Source: Paludibacteraceae bacterium
GTDB lineage: Bacteria; Bacteroidota; Bacteroidia; Bacteroidales; Paludibacteraceae
NCBI GenBank assembly: GCA_017384225.1
Contig: JAFNUD010000013.1
Coordinates: 1 to 64,000 of the forward strand
Length of the DNA: 64,000 nucleotides
Direction of reading: 5' to 3'
The notes beneath the pieces were generated by a model. It saw only the letters and a list, made by a program, of their open reading frames with translations, searched no databases and was not told where the DNA came from. This document shows positions 41,322 through 49,838 of the stretch, piece by piece. Position 1 is the first letter of the stretch. Every line of letters starts with the position of its first letter. The position numbers were made by a program, and so were the translations under genes.

Positions 41322-42185
41322 ATGACTTCTGAAGAACTATTAAAACGAGTACGGAAGATAGAGATTAAGACTCGCAAGCTGAGTCGAAACATCTTTGCGG
41401 GTGAATACCACTCGCAGTTCAAAGGACGCGGTATGGCGTTCTCGGAAGTGCGTGAATACCAACCTGGTGATGATGTACGCTCTATTGATTGGAATGTGAC
41501 CGCCCGACTCAACAAACCGTACATCAAGGTGTTTGAAGAAGAACGCGAGCTGACCGTAATGCTACTGGTGGATGTGTCGGGCAGCCGCAACTTTGGTACA
41601 CTGAGCCAAATGAAACGCGATATGATGGCAGAAGTGGCAGCTACGTTGGCCTTCTCCACGATAGCCAACAATGACAAAGTGGGTGTGATATTTTTCTCCG
41701 ACAAGATAGAGAAATATATTCCTGCACAAAAAGGTAAGACCCATGTACTGCATATCATACGCGAGCTACTGAACTATGAACCCAGCAGCATCGGTACGGA
41801 TATGGCACAAGCATTACAGTACTTTGCTAACGCGCAAAAACGCCATTGTACAGCCTTTTTGATTTCTGATTTCATACAGGTAGGTGCGATAGAGAAACCT
41901 CTACTGATTGCCTCTAACCGCCATGAAATAAACGCCATACAGATCTATGACCACCGTGAGGCTGAGTTACCCAACATTGGATTAGTGAATTTCCACGATG
42001 CGGAAACTGGCAGAGACCTATGGATAGACACCTCTATTGACCGCGTACGCTACGACTACGCGCAGGCATGGCACAATAACCAAAACTATATGGACCAACT
42101 CTTCACCCGTACAGGCGTCAATCATGTGAGTGTACGTACGGATGAAGACTATGTGAAAGCTTTAATGCATCTATTCAAATGTTGA
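41322..42185 (+). CDS. DUF58 domain protein
   Basis: 287 residues. The DUF58 core is GMAFSEVREYQPGDDVRSIDWNVTARLNKPYIKVFEEERE at about 34-73 (seen as adjoining blocks), followed by a VWA-like fold with VSGSRNFG near 88. DUF58 proteins are regular partners of MoxR ATPases in the first part of Bat operons; a chaperone-linked role in the envelope is assumed. Cytoplasmic, no signal peptide. The stop TGA overlaps the next start (TGATG). Confidence 0.92.
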   Translation: MTSEELLKRVRKIEIKTRKLSRNIFAGEYHSQFKGRGMAFSEVREYQPGDDVRSIDWNVTARLNKPYIKVFEEERELTVMLLVDVSGSRNFGTLSQMKRDMMAEVAATLAFSTIANNDKVGVIFFSDKIEKYIPAQKGKTHVLHIIRELLNYEPSSIGTDMAQALQYFANAQKRHCTAFLISDFIQVGAIEKPLLIASNRHEINAIQIYDHREAELPNIGLVNFHDAETGRDLWIDTSIDRVRYDYAQAWHNNQNYMDQLFTRTGVNHVSVRTDEDYVKALMHLFKC

Positions 42186-43090
42186 TGACGATATTGGCAC
42201 TGGTGGTTAGTGCGACAATTGATAGTACCACCCTTTTCATTGGCGATCAAACCGATTTACATCTACGCGCAATTGGCGAGCCCAGCGAGCAAGTGCAACT
42301 TCCTCTGCTGAGCGATAAGCTCATCAATGGTGTGGAGATAGTAGATCGCACAGTCATTGATACCACTAAGCTCAAAGATGGGCGCGTGCAGTATGACCAA
42401 TACCTTACGCTAACCTCGTTTGAAGACTCGCTGTTCTACATAACTCCACTACCTTTTTTGAGCGGAGCGGACACGATATGGAGCGGTCCAATGACATTGA
42501 ACGTAGTACAACCATTTGAAATGGATAGCACAGATATAGCCATCACCGACATCAAAGGTATATACAAGGCTCCAATCTGGTGGTGGGGCATACTGCGTTG
42601 GGTGCTGTTAGCACTAGTTATAGTTGGCGTAAGCATGAGTGGATACTACCTCATCACGTACCTAAAAAAACGTATGGACAAAGATGAGGTAAACGATGCA
42701 CCTACTGAGCCACTACGTCCAGCGGATGAAGTAGCATTAGAAAAATTGGATATCATTCGCGAGCAGAAGATTTGGCAGACAGGACAAGTGAAAGAATACC
42801 ACACACAACTGACCGATGTTGTGCGCGAATATATAGCTCGTCGCTTTGATGTAAGCAGCACGGAACAAACTTCTGACGAAACAATGCAAGCTATGCGTCC
42901 GCTACTCAAAGAGCAAAAAGATCTCTATGAGCAACTGCGCAAAATGCTGACATTAGCTGACTTGGTTAAATTTGCGAAATGGACCACTACTCCCGATGAA
43001 AACGAATTATCACTGCGTAGCGCATACACTTTCGTGAAAGAAACAACAAAGAATGGTTTAGAGGACGGTGCTGAAGTACCTATAGTTTAG
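42179..43090 (+). CDS. Bat-operon membrane protein (DUF4381/BatD-like)
   Basis: 303 residues, start either 42179 or the in-frame ATG at 42185 that overlaps the DUF58 stop. A hydrophobic N-terminus (MLMTILALVVSA) acts as signal, then a periplasmic beta domain (about 12-120), one membrane helix (WWWGILRWVLLALVIVGVSM, about 138-157) and a cytoplasmic helical tail. The position between DUF58 and BatA is where Bacteroidota Bat operons carry a protein of this kind. The beta domain plus membrane helix resembles a shortened BatD. Role: presumably part of the membrane complex. Confidence 0.8.
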   Translation: MLMTILALVVSATIDSTTLFIGDQTDLHLRAIGEPSEQVQLPLLSDKLINGVEIVDRTVIDTTKLKDGRVQYDQYLTLTSFEDSLFYITPLPFLSGADTIWSGPMTLNVVQPFEMDSTDIAITDIKGIYKAPIWWWGILRWVLLALVIVGVSMSGYYLITYLKKRMDKDEVNDAPTEPLRPADEVALEKLDIIREQKIWQTGQVKEYHTQLTDVVREYIARRFDVSSTEQTSDETMQAMRPLLKEQKDLYEQLRKMLTLADLVKFAKWTTTPDENELSLRSAYTFVKETTKNGLEDGAEVPIV

Positions 43091-43104
43091 AGTTTAAAGA
43101 AATT

Positions 43105-44094
43105 ATGAGTTTTGCGAATCCTAGATATTTATTTTTGCTTCTACTACTGATTCCTGTAGTAGGATGGTATATATGGAAACTGCGCACAATGCGCGCAAGC
43201 GTACAATTATCGTCTACTGATAGACTGATGAAACACCCCAAGAGTCTGCGTGTATGGTTGATACACGTACCTTTTGCATTGCGCGTAGCAGTCATTACCC
43301 TATTGTCGCTAGCATTAGCACGTCCACAACTGAGCAATCGTTGGCAATCGGAGTCCACCGAAGGTATTGATATCATGATGGCACTCGATATCTCAGGTAC
43401 AATGCTTGGCGAAGATCTAAGCCCTAATCGACTGGAGGCAGCAAAAGCCGTAGCAACTGACTTTGTATTGGCACGTCCAAACGACCAGATAGGTTTAGTG
43501 GTATTCGCAGGCGAAAGTTTTACGCAGTGTCCACTGACCACCGACCATGCAGTATTGGTAAATCTCTTTCAATCAGTAAAATTTGGTATGATAGAGGATG
43601 GTACAGCCATCGGATTAGGTTTGGCTAATGCGGTCAACCGTATGAAAGATTCGCCTACGAAGTCCAAAGTGGTAATTCTACTGACTGATGGTAGTAACAA
43701 CCGCGGTGATATAGACCCAATAACCGCAGCAGAAATTGCTAAAACCTTTGATATACGCGTATATGCGATAGGCGTAGGCAGCTATAGCAAAGAGGTGCGA
43801 GTGCCTATCCATACACCCTATGGCGTGCAGTATGGCACAATGAGTTCAGAGTTTGACGAAAGCACATTGCGTAATATCGCACAAATGACTGGTGGCGAAT
43901 ATTTCCGTGCAACAGACAACAATAGTTTGCGAGCAATATACCAGCAGATTGATCAATTGGAGAAAACCAAGATTCGCGTTCGTGAGTACTCCAAGCGAAC
44001 GGAACACTTCATGCCATTTCTGATGGCAGCACTAATGTGCCTGCTGTTGGAAGCTGTGATGAGGTATTTTGTGCTACGCACAATTGCGGAGTAA
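43105..44094 (+). CDS. batA: BatA: VWA-domain aerotolerance protein
   Basis: 329 residues. Two N-terminal membrane segments (YLFLLLLLIPVVGWYIW; FALRVAVITLLSLALA), a VWA domain with the metal site DISGTM near 93 and the TDGSNNRGD block near 195, and a C-terminal membrane helix. It matches BatA of the Bacteroides aerotolerance operon. The VWA domain faces the periplasm and is thought to bind partner Bat proteins. It lies 14 nt after the previous gene and is paralogous to BatB immediately downstream. Confidence 0.93.
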   Translation: MSFANPRYLFLLLLLIPVVGWYIWKLRTMRASVQLSSTDRLMKHPKSLRVWLIHVPFALRVAVITLLSLALARPQLSNRWQSESTEGIDIMMALDISGTMLGEDLSPNRLEAAKAVATDFVLARPNDQIGLVVFAGESFTQCPLTTDHAVLVNLFQSVKFGMIEDGTAIGLGLANAVNRMKDSPTKSKVVILLTDGSNNRGDIDPITAAEIAKTFDIRVYAIGVGSYSKEVRVPIHTPYGVQYGTMSSEFDESTLRNIAQMTGGEYFRATDNNSLRAIYQQIDQLEKTKIRVREYSKRTEHFMPFLMAALMCLLLEAVMRYFVLRTIAE

Positions 44095-44115
44095 TGTTTA
44101 GTGTTTAGTGTTTAG
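44095..44115. repeat. TGTTTAG x3 tandem repeat between batA and batB
   Basis: Three perfect 7-bp TGTTTAG units, then AGACTAGG. They form the spacer between batA and batB, and the first unit begins directly after the batA stop codon. Confidence 0.85.
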
Positions 44116-44126
44116 AGACTAGGATT

Positions 44127-45146
44127 ATGTTTAGATTTGCAAATATAGAAATGCTTTGGTGGCTAGTAACGCTACCTGTTTTCGTAGTAGCATACATAGT
44201 AGCGACACAGCGCAAAAGGCGTCAATTAGAAGCGTTTGGTGACAGCGAACTGATGGCACAACTGATGCCAGATGCATCGCAGAGCCGTCCGATTGTAAAA
44301 TTCAGTTTGCTAATGGCAGCACTCGTACTGCTAATCATAGCCGCAGCACGTCCACAATACGGTCAACAAGAAAGGACCGTGAAGCGTCAGGGCATTGAGG
44401 TGATGGTAGCACTGGATATATCCAACTCCATGTTGGCTGAGGATGTGGTGCCTAATCGTCTAGATCGCGCAAAGCAGATGTTGAGCAAGATGGTGGATAA
44501 CATGACAGATGACAAGGTGGGACTAGTAGTATTTGCAGGTGAAGCCTTCACACAATTGCCAATCACGTGTGACTATGTGTCTGCCAAGATGTTTCTCAAT
44601 ACTATCACGCCCAATCTGATTCCTACGCAGGGTACTGCTATCGGAGCCGCCTTACAGACCGCAATCACATCCTTTGGAGCCATAGAGGACGAAGTAGGAC
44701 GCGCGATCATCCTAATCACCGATGGTGAGAATCACGAAGATGATGCCATTGCAGTAGCTAAAAAAGCACAAGAGATGGGGATACAAGTGTTTGTGGTGGG
44801 TATAGGCAAACCAGAAGGTTCACCTATCCCTAAACCTGGCACCAATGACTATTTCAAGGATCGAGCGGGACAAGTAGTAGTAAGCCGTCTGAACGAAGAG
44901 ATGTGCCAAGAGATAGCCGCAGCGGGCAAAGGAGCGTACGTGCGTTGCGATAATACGAATACTGCCATGCGCGCTATAGAGAAAGAACTGGAACGTATCG
45001 CTACCGCCGAACTAGAGTCCACCGTATATGCCGACTACAACGAGCAGTACCAATCGTTTGTATTGATCGCCCTATTGCTATTGGTAATCGACTTTTTTAT
45101 CATGATGCGCAAGAACCATCGATTGAGTGATGTGTTTAAAGTTTAG
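44127..45146 (+). CDS. batB: BatB: VWA-domain aerotolerance protein
   Basis: 339 residues. N-terminal membrane segments (LWWLVTLPVFVVAYIVA; FSLLMAALVLLIIAAARP), VWA domain with the metal site DISNSM near 96, then TDGENHEDDA near 200, and a C-terminal membrane helix (FVLIALLLLVIDFFIMM). Paralogue of BatA. The last 20 nt of the frame overlap the AT-rich micro-repeat that leads into batC. Confidence 0.93.
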   Translation: MFRFANIEMLWWLVTLPVFVVAYIVATQRKRRQLEAFGDSELMAQLMPDASQSRPIVKFSLLMAALVLLIIAAARPQYGQQERTVKRQGIEVMVALDISNSMLAEDVVPNRLDRAKQMLSKMVDNMTDDKVGLVVFAGEAFTQLPITCDYVSAKMFLNTITPNLIPTQGTAIGAALQTAITSFGAIEDEVGRAIILITDGENHEDDAIAVAKKAQEMGIQVFVVGIGKPEGSPIPKPGTNDYFKDRAGQVVVSRLNEEMCQEIAAAGKGAYVRCDNTNTAMRAIEKELERIATAELESTVYADYNEQYQSFVLIALLLLVIDFFIMMRKNHRLSDVFKV

Positions 45147-45174
45147 TATTTTAGAGTTTAGATACAGAAAGGAG

Positions 45175-45876
45175 ATGAAACGTATTTTATTTATATTCAT
45201 GGCATTATGCAGCATGGTGCAGATATGGGCACAACAAGAGAGTGCTGATGTGCGTTGTGGTAACAGACAGTACAACGATAGTAATTACACGGATGCTGAA
45301 GTGAATTATCGTCGTGGATTGGACAAAAATGCCCAGTCGTTTGAAGCACACTACAATCTAGGAAATGCGCTTTTCCGCCAAGAGAAGTACGCTGAAGCAC
45401 TGGAGCAGTATGCTGAAGCAGAGAAATTACTCAACACCAACGAAGATTTGCGCCAAGAGCAAATAGACAGCCGTCTGGCTGCCACCTATCACAACATAGG
45501 CAATGCTCATTACGTACAGCAACAGTATGACAAAGCCGTGGCGGCCTACCAGCAATCACTACGTCGCAATCCCAAAGACCACGAAACGCGCTATAACTTG
45601 GTAAAAGCTATGCAACAGCTGCAGCAACAACAAAACCAACAGCAACAAGAACAACAACAGAACCAAGACCAACAGCAGCAAGAGCAACAACAGCAACAAA
45701 ACCAACAACAGCAAGAACAAGAACAGCAAGAACAACAGCAGCAAGAGCAAGAACAGCAGATGGATAAGGAAACTGCCGAGCAGATTTTGCAAGCCCTAGA
45801 GCAAGACGAACAGGAAACACAAGAGAAATTACAACGCCAACAAGGCAAGAAACGCCGCGTAGAAAAAGAATGGTAA
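45175..45876 (+). CDS. batC: BatC: TPR protein with long Gln/Glu-rich tail
   Basis: 233 residues from the ATG at 45175, which follows the GGAG site and gives the signal peptide MKRILFIFMALCSMVQIWA. Two to three TPR units (about 25-140: YNLGNALFRQEKYAEALEQYAEAE, YHNIGNAHYVQQQYDKAVAAYQQSL in blocks) are followed by a tail of about 50 residues made almost only of Gln with Glu, Asn and Asp (145-197), then a charged end. TPR proteins of this locus are placed in the periplasm with BatA/BatB. The poly-Gln stretch is encoded by imperfect CAA/CAG repeats and may vary in length between strains. Confidence 0.9.
   Translation: MKRILFIFMALCSMVQIWAQQESADVRCGNRQYNDSNYTDAEVNYRRGLDKNAQSFEAHYNLGNALFRQEKYAEALEQYAEAEKLLNTNEDLRQEQIDSRLAATYHNIGNAHYVQQQYDKAVAAYQQSLRRNPKDHETRYNLVKAMQQLQQQQNQQQQEQQQNQDQQQQEQQQQQNQQQQEQEQQEQQQQEQEQQMDKETAEQILQALEQDEQETQEKLQRQQGKKRRVEKEW
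45608..45760. repeat. CAR/GAR trinucleotide-rich repeat in batC
   Basis: About 150 nt of CAA/CAG/GAA codons encode a Gln/Glu-rich tail. Period-3 low complexity explains the long Cys/Leu-rich open frames on the opposite strand. Confidence 0.85.
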
Positions 45877-45880
45877 GATT

Positions 45881-47722
45881 ATGAAAAAGATACTATTTAT
45901 ATTGATTATTTGCACTAGTGCGCTGACGGGTACAATGGCTGCAGAGGGAGTGGAGTTTAAGGCATCCGCTCCTCAGCAGGTGATTGTGGGTCGTCCATTT
46001 CAACTCAGCTATTCGGTAAACCAACGCGCCAAGGATTTACGCGCTCCCGAGTTTACTGACTTTGACTACGTAGCAGGTCCATACACCTCGCAATCGTCCT
46101 CCACATCGTTTGTCAATGGCAAACGTACATCGTCGTTCACCCTAACCTACACCTATACGCTAATGGCCAACAAGGAAGGTACTTTCACTATTCCTCCAGC
46201 TAGCATCAAGGTGGATGGAGAGCAACATACTTCCAATGGTGTGCGCATCACTGTATTGCCACCCGACCAAAATACCGCTGCGCAACGTTCCAATAGTGCC
46301 AACGCACAGTCAAACGAGCAAGCAACTCTACAGCAGTCGAATGTAAAAGAGGAGAATATCTTCGTTCGCACACAGGTCAGTAAGACTCGCGTGCATGAGC
46401 AGGAGGCAATCTTACTATCCTACAAACTCTATTTCGCAGGAGTAGACGTATCGCAACTGACCAATAATACTCGCCTGCCTGAGTATAAGGGATTCCTCAA
46501 ACAGGAACTGGAAATGGGTGAGATACAGACCGAACTAGAGCACTATAATGGTCGCAACTACCAAGTAGCTACGCTCTACCGTACGCTACTCTTCCCACAG
46601 CGCAGTGGTGATATCGTGATTGATCCTGCACAGTTTGAAGCATTGTTACGTGTACAGAACCGTGCGCAGGTGCGCAGTATTTTTGATGACTTCTTTGGTA
46701 GCTATACCACCGTCACAAAAGCATTGCAAGCCCCTGGTGTAACCATCCATGTAGCAGAATTGCCCGCTGGCAAACCTACGGGTTATAGCGGTGGAGTGGG
46801 ACAATTTAGTATGAAGAGCCAGATTTCTGGCACTGAGTTGCAGACCAACGAGGCTGTGACACTCACCCTAACTATCCAAGGTGTGGGCAATATGAAATTG
46901 TTGAAAACACCTGCCGTAGATTGGCCAGAAGGATTTGAGGTATATGACCCTAAGGTGACCAACAATTTCAAGAGCAGTACATCGGGAGTGAGCGGAACAA
47001 AAACAATTGAGTATCTGGCTATCCCTCGCGCAGGTGGCACATATACCATTCCGTCTGTCCGCTTTGCCTATTACGACACCGATGCTGACAGTTATAAGAC
47101 ACTAAATACCCCCGAATATACGCTCCACATAGCACGTGGCAGCAATGAGGAAAGTACCCCTGCCGTGGTAAACAATTATGTCAACAAAGAGACCGTACAG
47201 CAGTTTGGCAACGATATTCGATACATCTATACAGGCGAACTGCCAGCCGTTAAGCGTCAAGGCCTAATTGCCTTTGGCAGTCTACATTTCTGGCTGTGCT
47301 ACCTAATACCTATGCTATTAGCAGCTGTGCTATTTTTCGTCTTCCGCAAGCGGATACGTGAAAATGCCGACATCACCCGCGTTCGCTATAAGAAAGCCAA
47401 CAAAGTAGCTCAGCGCCGATTAAGACAAGCAGAAAAACTCTTGCAAGAAAACAATAAGGAAGCATTCTACGAGGAAATTGAGCGTGCTGCATGGACCTAC
47501 TTAAGCGATCGTTTGTCTATTCCTACAGCACAACTCAACAAAGAAAATATTGCACAGATCTTGAATCAAAAGGGTGTGACAGAGTCGCTTATCAAGGAGT
47601 TGCTTCGTGTGCTTTCTACAGCAGAGTTTGCGCGCTATGCGCCTACAAGCGACCATGCGATGCAAGATTTGTACAACGATACAACATCGATTATTAACCA
47701 ATTAGAAAATGCAAAACTATGA
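45881..47722 (+). CDS. batD: BatD: aerotolerance protein
   Basis: 613 residues. Signal peptide ending GTMA; an extended periplasmic region of beta-sandwich domains with the BatD/oxygen-tolerance pattern (VEFKASAPQQVIVGRPFQLSYSV near the N-terminus, FVRTQVSKTRVHEQEAILLSYKLYF near 165, TIQGVGNMKLLKTPAVDWPEGFEVYDP near 330); a membrane helix (FWLCYLIPMLLAAVLFFVF near 468-487); and a cytoplasmic tail with helices. It lies 4 nt after batC. The batE start codon overlaps its end by a few bases. Confidence 0.93.
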   Translation: MKKILFILIICTSALTGTMAAEGVEFKASAPQQVIVGRPFQLSYSVNQRAKDLRAPEFTDFDYVAGPYTSQSSSTSFVNGKRTSSFTLTYTYTLMANKEGTFTIPPASIKVDGEQHTSNGVRITVLPPDQNTAAQRSNSANAQSNEQATLQQSNVKEENIFVRTQVSKTRVHEQEAILLSYKLYFAGVDVSQLTNNTRLPEYKGFLKQELEMGEIQTELEHYNGRNYQVATLYRTLLFPQRSGDIVIDPAQFEALLRVQNRAQVRSIFDDFFGSYTTVTKALQAPGVTIHVAELPAGKPTGYSGGVGQFSMKSQISGTELQTNEAVTLTLTIQGVGNMKLLKTPAVDWPEGFEVYDPKVTNNFKSSTSGVSGTKTIEYLAIPRAGGTYTIPSVRFAYYDTDADSYKTLNTPEYTLHIARGSNEESTPAVVNNYVNKETVQQFGNDIRYIYTGELPAVKRQGLIAFGSLHFWLCYLIPMLLAAVLFFVFRKRIRENADITRVRYKKANKVAQRRLRQAEKLLQENNKEAFYEEIERAAWTYLSDRLSIPTAQLNKENIAQILNQKGVTESLIKELLRVLSTAEFARYAPTSDHAMQDLYNDTTSIINQLENAKL

Positions 47723-48426
47723 AATTACTATTCATCATATTGACTATACTCTTTGCCGATGCCAATGCACAATATGCAGAGGGCAATTATGCAGAAGCCG
47801 CATTACAATATGAGCAAATCATCGCGGAACAACCTTCGGCTGAAGCCTACTACAATCTGGGCAATGCCTATTTCAAGCAAGGCGAACTTGCGCAATCTAT
47901 ACTTGCTTACGAGCGTGCGTTACGCATTGAGCCATCCTACAAAGATGCTAAACATAATCTTCTCTTTGCTCAATCGCGTATTGTAGATAATATCGAAGAT
48001 ACACAGTCATTCTTTCTTTCCAATTGGTTGAAAACCATACGCAACGCCTTGGGCTTGCCTGCCTGGATTGGGTTGTCCATTGCGCTCTTTATTTACACAC
48101 TAATTGGACTCTTCCTCTTTGCTTTCAGTCAAACCGTATGGCTACGTAAAACGGCATTCTACACAAGTATGGTGGCACTGATTATCTCAGTTATAGCTTG
48201 CGTGAATGCAGGAAGTCTGCATAAGCGTGATACACAACGCGCAGAAGCTATTATTACTCAGGGCATTGTAAACGCTAAGTCATCGCCTGACCGTTCGGGT
48301 ACCGACCTATTCACCATACACGAGGGCACTAAGGTAGAAATCACCGAGACTATAGGTGATTGGTGTTGCATACATGTAGGAAATTACATCGGTTGGATGC
48401 CTTTGGCTTATTTAGAAAGAATATAG
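47719..48426 (+). CDS. batE: BatE: TPR and SH3-like domain protein
   Basis: 235 residues. Signal peptide (MKLLFIILTILFADANA), a TPR pair (YNLGNAYFKQGELAQSILAYERALRIEPSYKDA), two membrane helices (LPAWIGLSIALFIYTLIGLFLF; TSMVALIISVIACVNAG) and a C-terminal SH3-type domain (NAKSSPDRSGTDLFTIHEGTKVEI...GWMPLAYLERI in blocks). This order is typical for BatE. The start ATG overlaps the batD stop (ATGA). It is the last gene of the operon, followed by a clear terminator. Confidence 0.92.
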   Translation: MKLLFIILTILFADANAQYAEGNYAEAALQYEQIIAEQPSAEAYYNLGNAYFKQGELAQSILAYERALRIEPSYKDAKHNLLFAQSRIVDNIEDTQSFFLSNWLKTIRNALGLPAWIGLSIALFIYTLIGLFLFAFSQTVWLRKTAFYTSMVALIISVIACVNAGSLHKRDTQRAEAIITQGIVNAKSSPDRSGTDLFTIHEGTKVEITETIGDWCCIHVGNYIGWMPLAYLERI

Positions 48427-48452
48427 TTTCGAATTGTTTTTCTTTTCTTCAT

Positions 48453-48483
48453 AAAAAAAATCACCCGAAAGGTGATTTTTTTT
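48453..48483 (+). terminator. Rho-independent terminator after batE
   Basis: AAAAATCACC-CGAAA-GGTGATTTTT followed by further T (to 48483). It separates the Bat operon from the met operon. Confidence 0.9.
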
Positions 48484-48512
48484 GCATATTCACGTAAAAA
48501 GTAGTACCTTTG
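48482..48512 (+). promoter_or_regulatory. Promoter of the metY-metX-thrA operon
   Basis: TTG at 48482-48484, 20-nt spacer, TACCTTTG at 48505-48512; the -33 element overlaps the end of the terminator T-run. Leader only about 28 nt to the ATG at 48546, too short for a SAM riboswitch. Confidence 0.8.
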
Positions 48513-48545
48513 CGAGTTATTTATTACAATTCGTATTTTGCGTTT

Positions 48546-49838
48546 ATGAGCAAGGAACTACATATTGACACACTCTGCGTGCAAGCAGGGTATAATCCCG
48601 GCAAGGGAGAACCACGACAAGTGCCTATTATTCAGAGCACTACATTTAAGTACGAGACTAGCGAACAGATGGGCAAACTCTTCGATTTAGAAGAGAGTGG
48701 CTACTTCTATACCCGTCTGCAAAACCCCACCAATGATACTACCGCAGCGCAGATAGCAGCGATGGAAGGTGGCGTGGCTGCCATGCTGACTAGTTCTGGT
48801 CAAGCAGCGAACTTCTTCGCATGCTTCAATATCTGTCAGGCAGGCGACCACATGATCACTACCACCAGTATCTACGGTGGCACATACAACCTCTTTGGCG
48901 TCACTTTCCCTAAGATGGGCATGGAGATTACCTTCATCGACCAAGATGCTAGCGATGAGGAGTGGGCATCAGCTTTCCGTCCGAACACCAAACTCGTGTT
49001 TGGTGAGACACTCTCCAACCCTAACGTACGCATCTTGGACATCGAACGCATTGCTAAGATCGCCCACGACCATGGTGTACCACTGATAGTGGACAACACC
49101 TTCCCTACCCCAGTCAACTGCCGTCCGTTTGAGTTCGGAGCAGACATCGTTACCCACTCTACCACCAAGTATATGGATGGTCATGGCGTGCAAGTGGGCG
49201 GTGTGATTGTGGATAGCGGCAATTTCGATTGGGAGGCTGAGCACGATAAGTTTGCATGCCTCACCGAGCCAGATGCTTCATACCATGGTCTTCGCTATAC
49301 CGAAGCCTTTGGCAAATTGGCATATATCACCAAAGCTACGGCACAACTCATGCGCGATTTAGGCTCTATCCAAAGTCCACAGAACGCTTTCTATCTGCAC
49401 CTTGGTTTGCAGACCTTGCATGTGCGTATGCCTCGCCACTGCGAGAGCGCGAAGAAGATCGCTCATTGGCTAGAGAAGCACCCTGATGTAGCATGGATTC
49501 GCTATCCAGAACTGGAGAACGATCCAGAGCACGCACGTCAACTCAAGTATATGCCTAATGGCTCTTGCGGCGTGATGGCATTTGCCGTAAAGGGCGACCG
49601 CGCTTTTGCAGAGCGCTTTATGGACAGTCTAAAACTCGTGACAATCGAGACCCACGTAGCCGACTGCCACACGTGTATCCTTCACCCTGCATCGCATACC
49701 CACCGCCAATTGAGCAACGAAGCCCTTTTGGCTGCCGGTATCGACCCTAACTTGATGCGATTAAGCATCGGTTTGGAGAACGCAGATGACTTAATAGCCG
49801 ACATAGAAAATGCACTTACACAAGCTCATAACAACTGA
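48546..49838 (+). CDS. metY: O-acetylhomoserine aminocarboxypropyltransferase/sulfhydrylase
   Basis: 430 residues from MSKELHIDTLCVQAGYNPG; the longer open frame begins inside the promoter. A Cys/Met-metabolism PLP enzyme: pyridoxal Lys in HSTTKYMDGHG near 208, and other hallmarks are YTRLQNPTNDTTAAQIAAMEGG and LSNPNVRILDIE. The length and the TKYMDGHGV pattern fit O-acetylhomoserine sulfhydrylase, which makes homocysteine from O-acetylhomoserine and sulfide. The next gene, metX, supplies the substrate. The two frames overlap by 29 nt, which supports co-translation. Confidence 0.95.
   Translation: MSKELHIDTLCVQAGYNPGKGEPRQVPIIQSTTFKYETSEQMGKLFDLEESGYFYTRLQNPTNDTTAAQIAAMEGGVAAMLTSSGQAANFFACFNICQAGDHMITTTSIYGGTYNLFGVTFPKMGMEITFIDQDASDEEWASAFRPNTKLVFGETLSNPNVRILDIERIAKIAHDHGVPLIVDNTFPTPVNCRPFEFGADIVTHSTTKYMDGHGVQVGGVIVDSGNFDWEAEHDKFACLTEPDASYHGLRYTEAFGKLAYITKATAQLMRDLGSIQSPQNAFYLHLGLQTLHVRMPRHCESAKKIAHWLEKHPDVAWIRYPELENDPEHARQLKYMPNGSCGVMAFAVKGDRAFAERFMDSLKLVTIETHVADCHTCILHPASHTHRQLSNEALLAAGIDPNLMRLSIGLENADDLIADIENALTQAHNN

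Noticed and set aside
45559..45848. Three long Leu- or Cys-rich open frames on the minus strand
   Set aside because: They mirror the CAA/CAG repeats of batC and have no start signals.
48505..48545. SAM riboswitch before metY
   Set aside because: The leader is only about 28-33 nt long, too short for any known SAM riboswitch.
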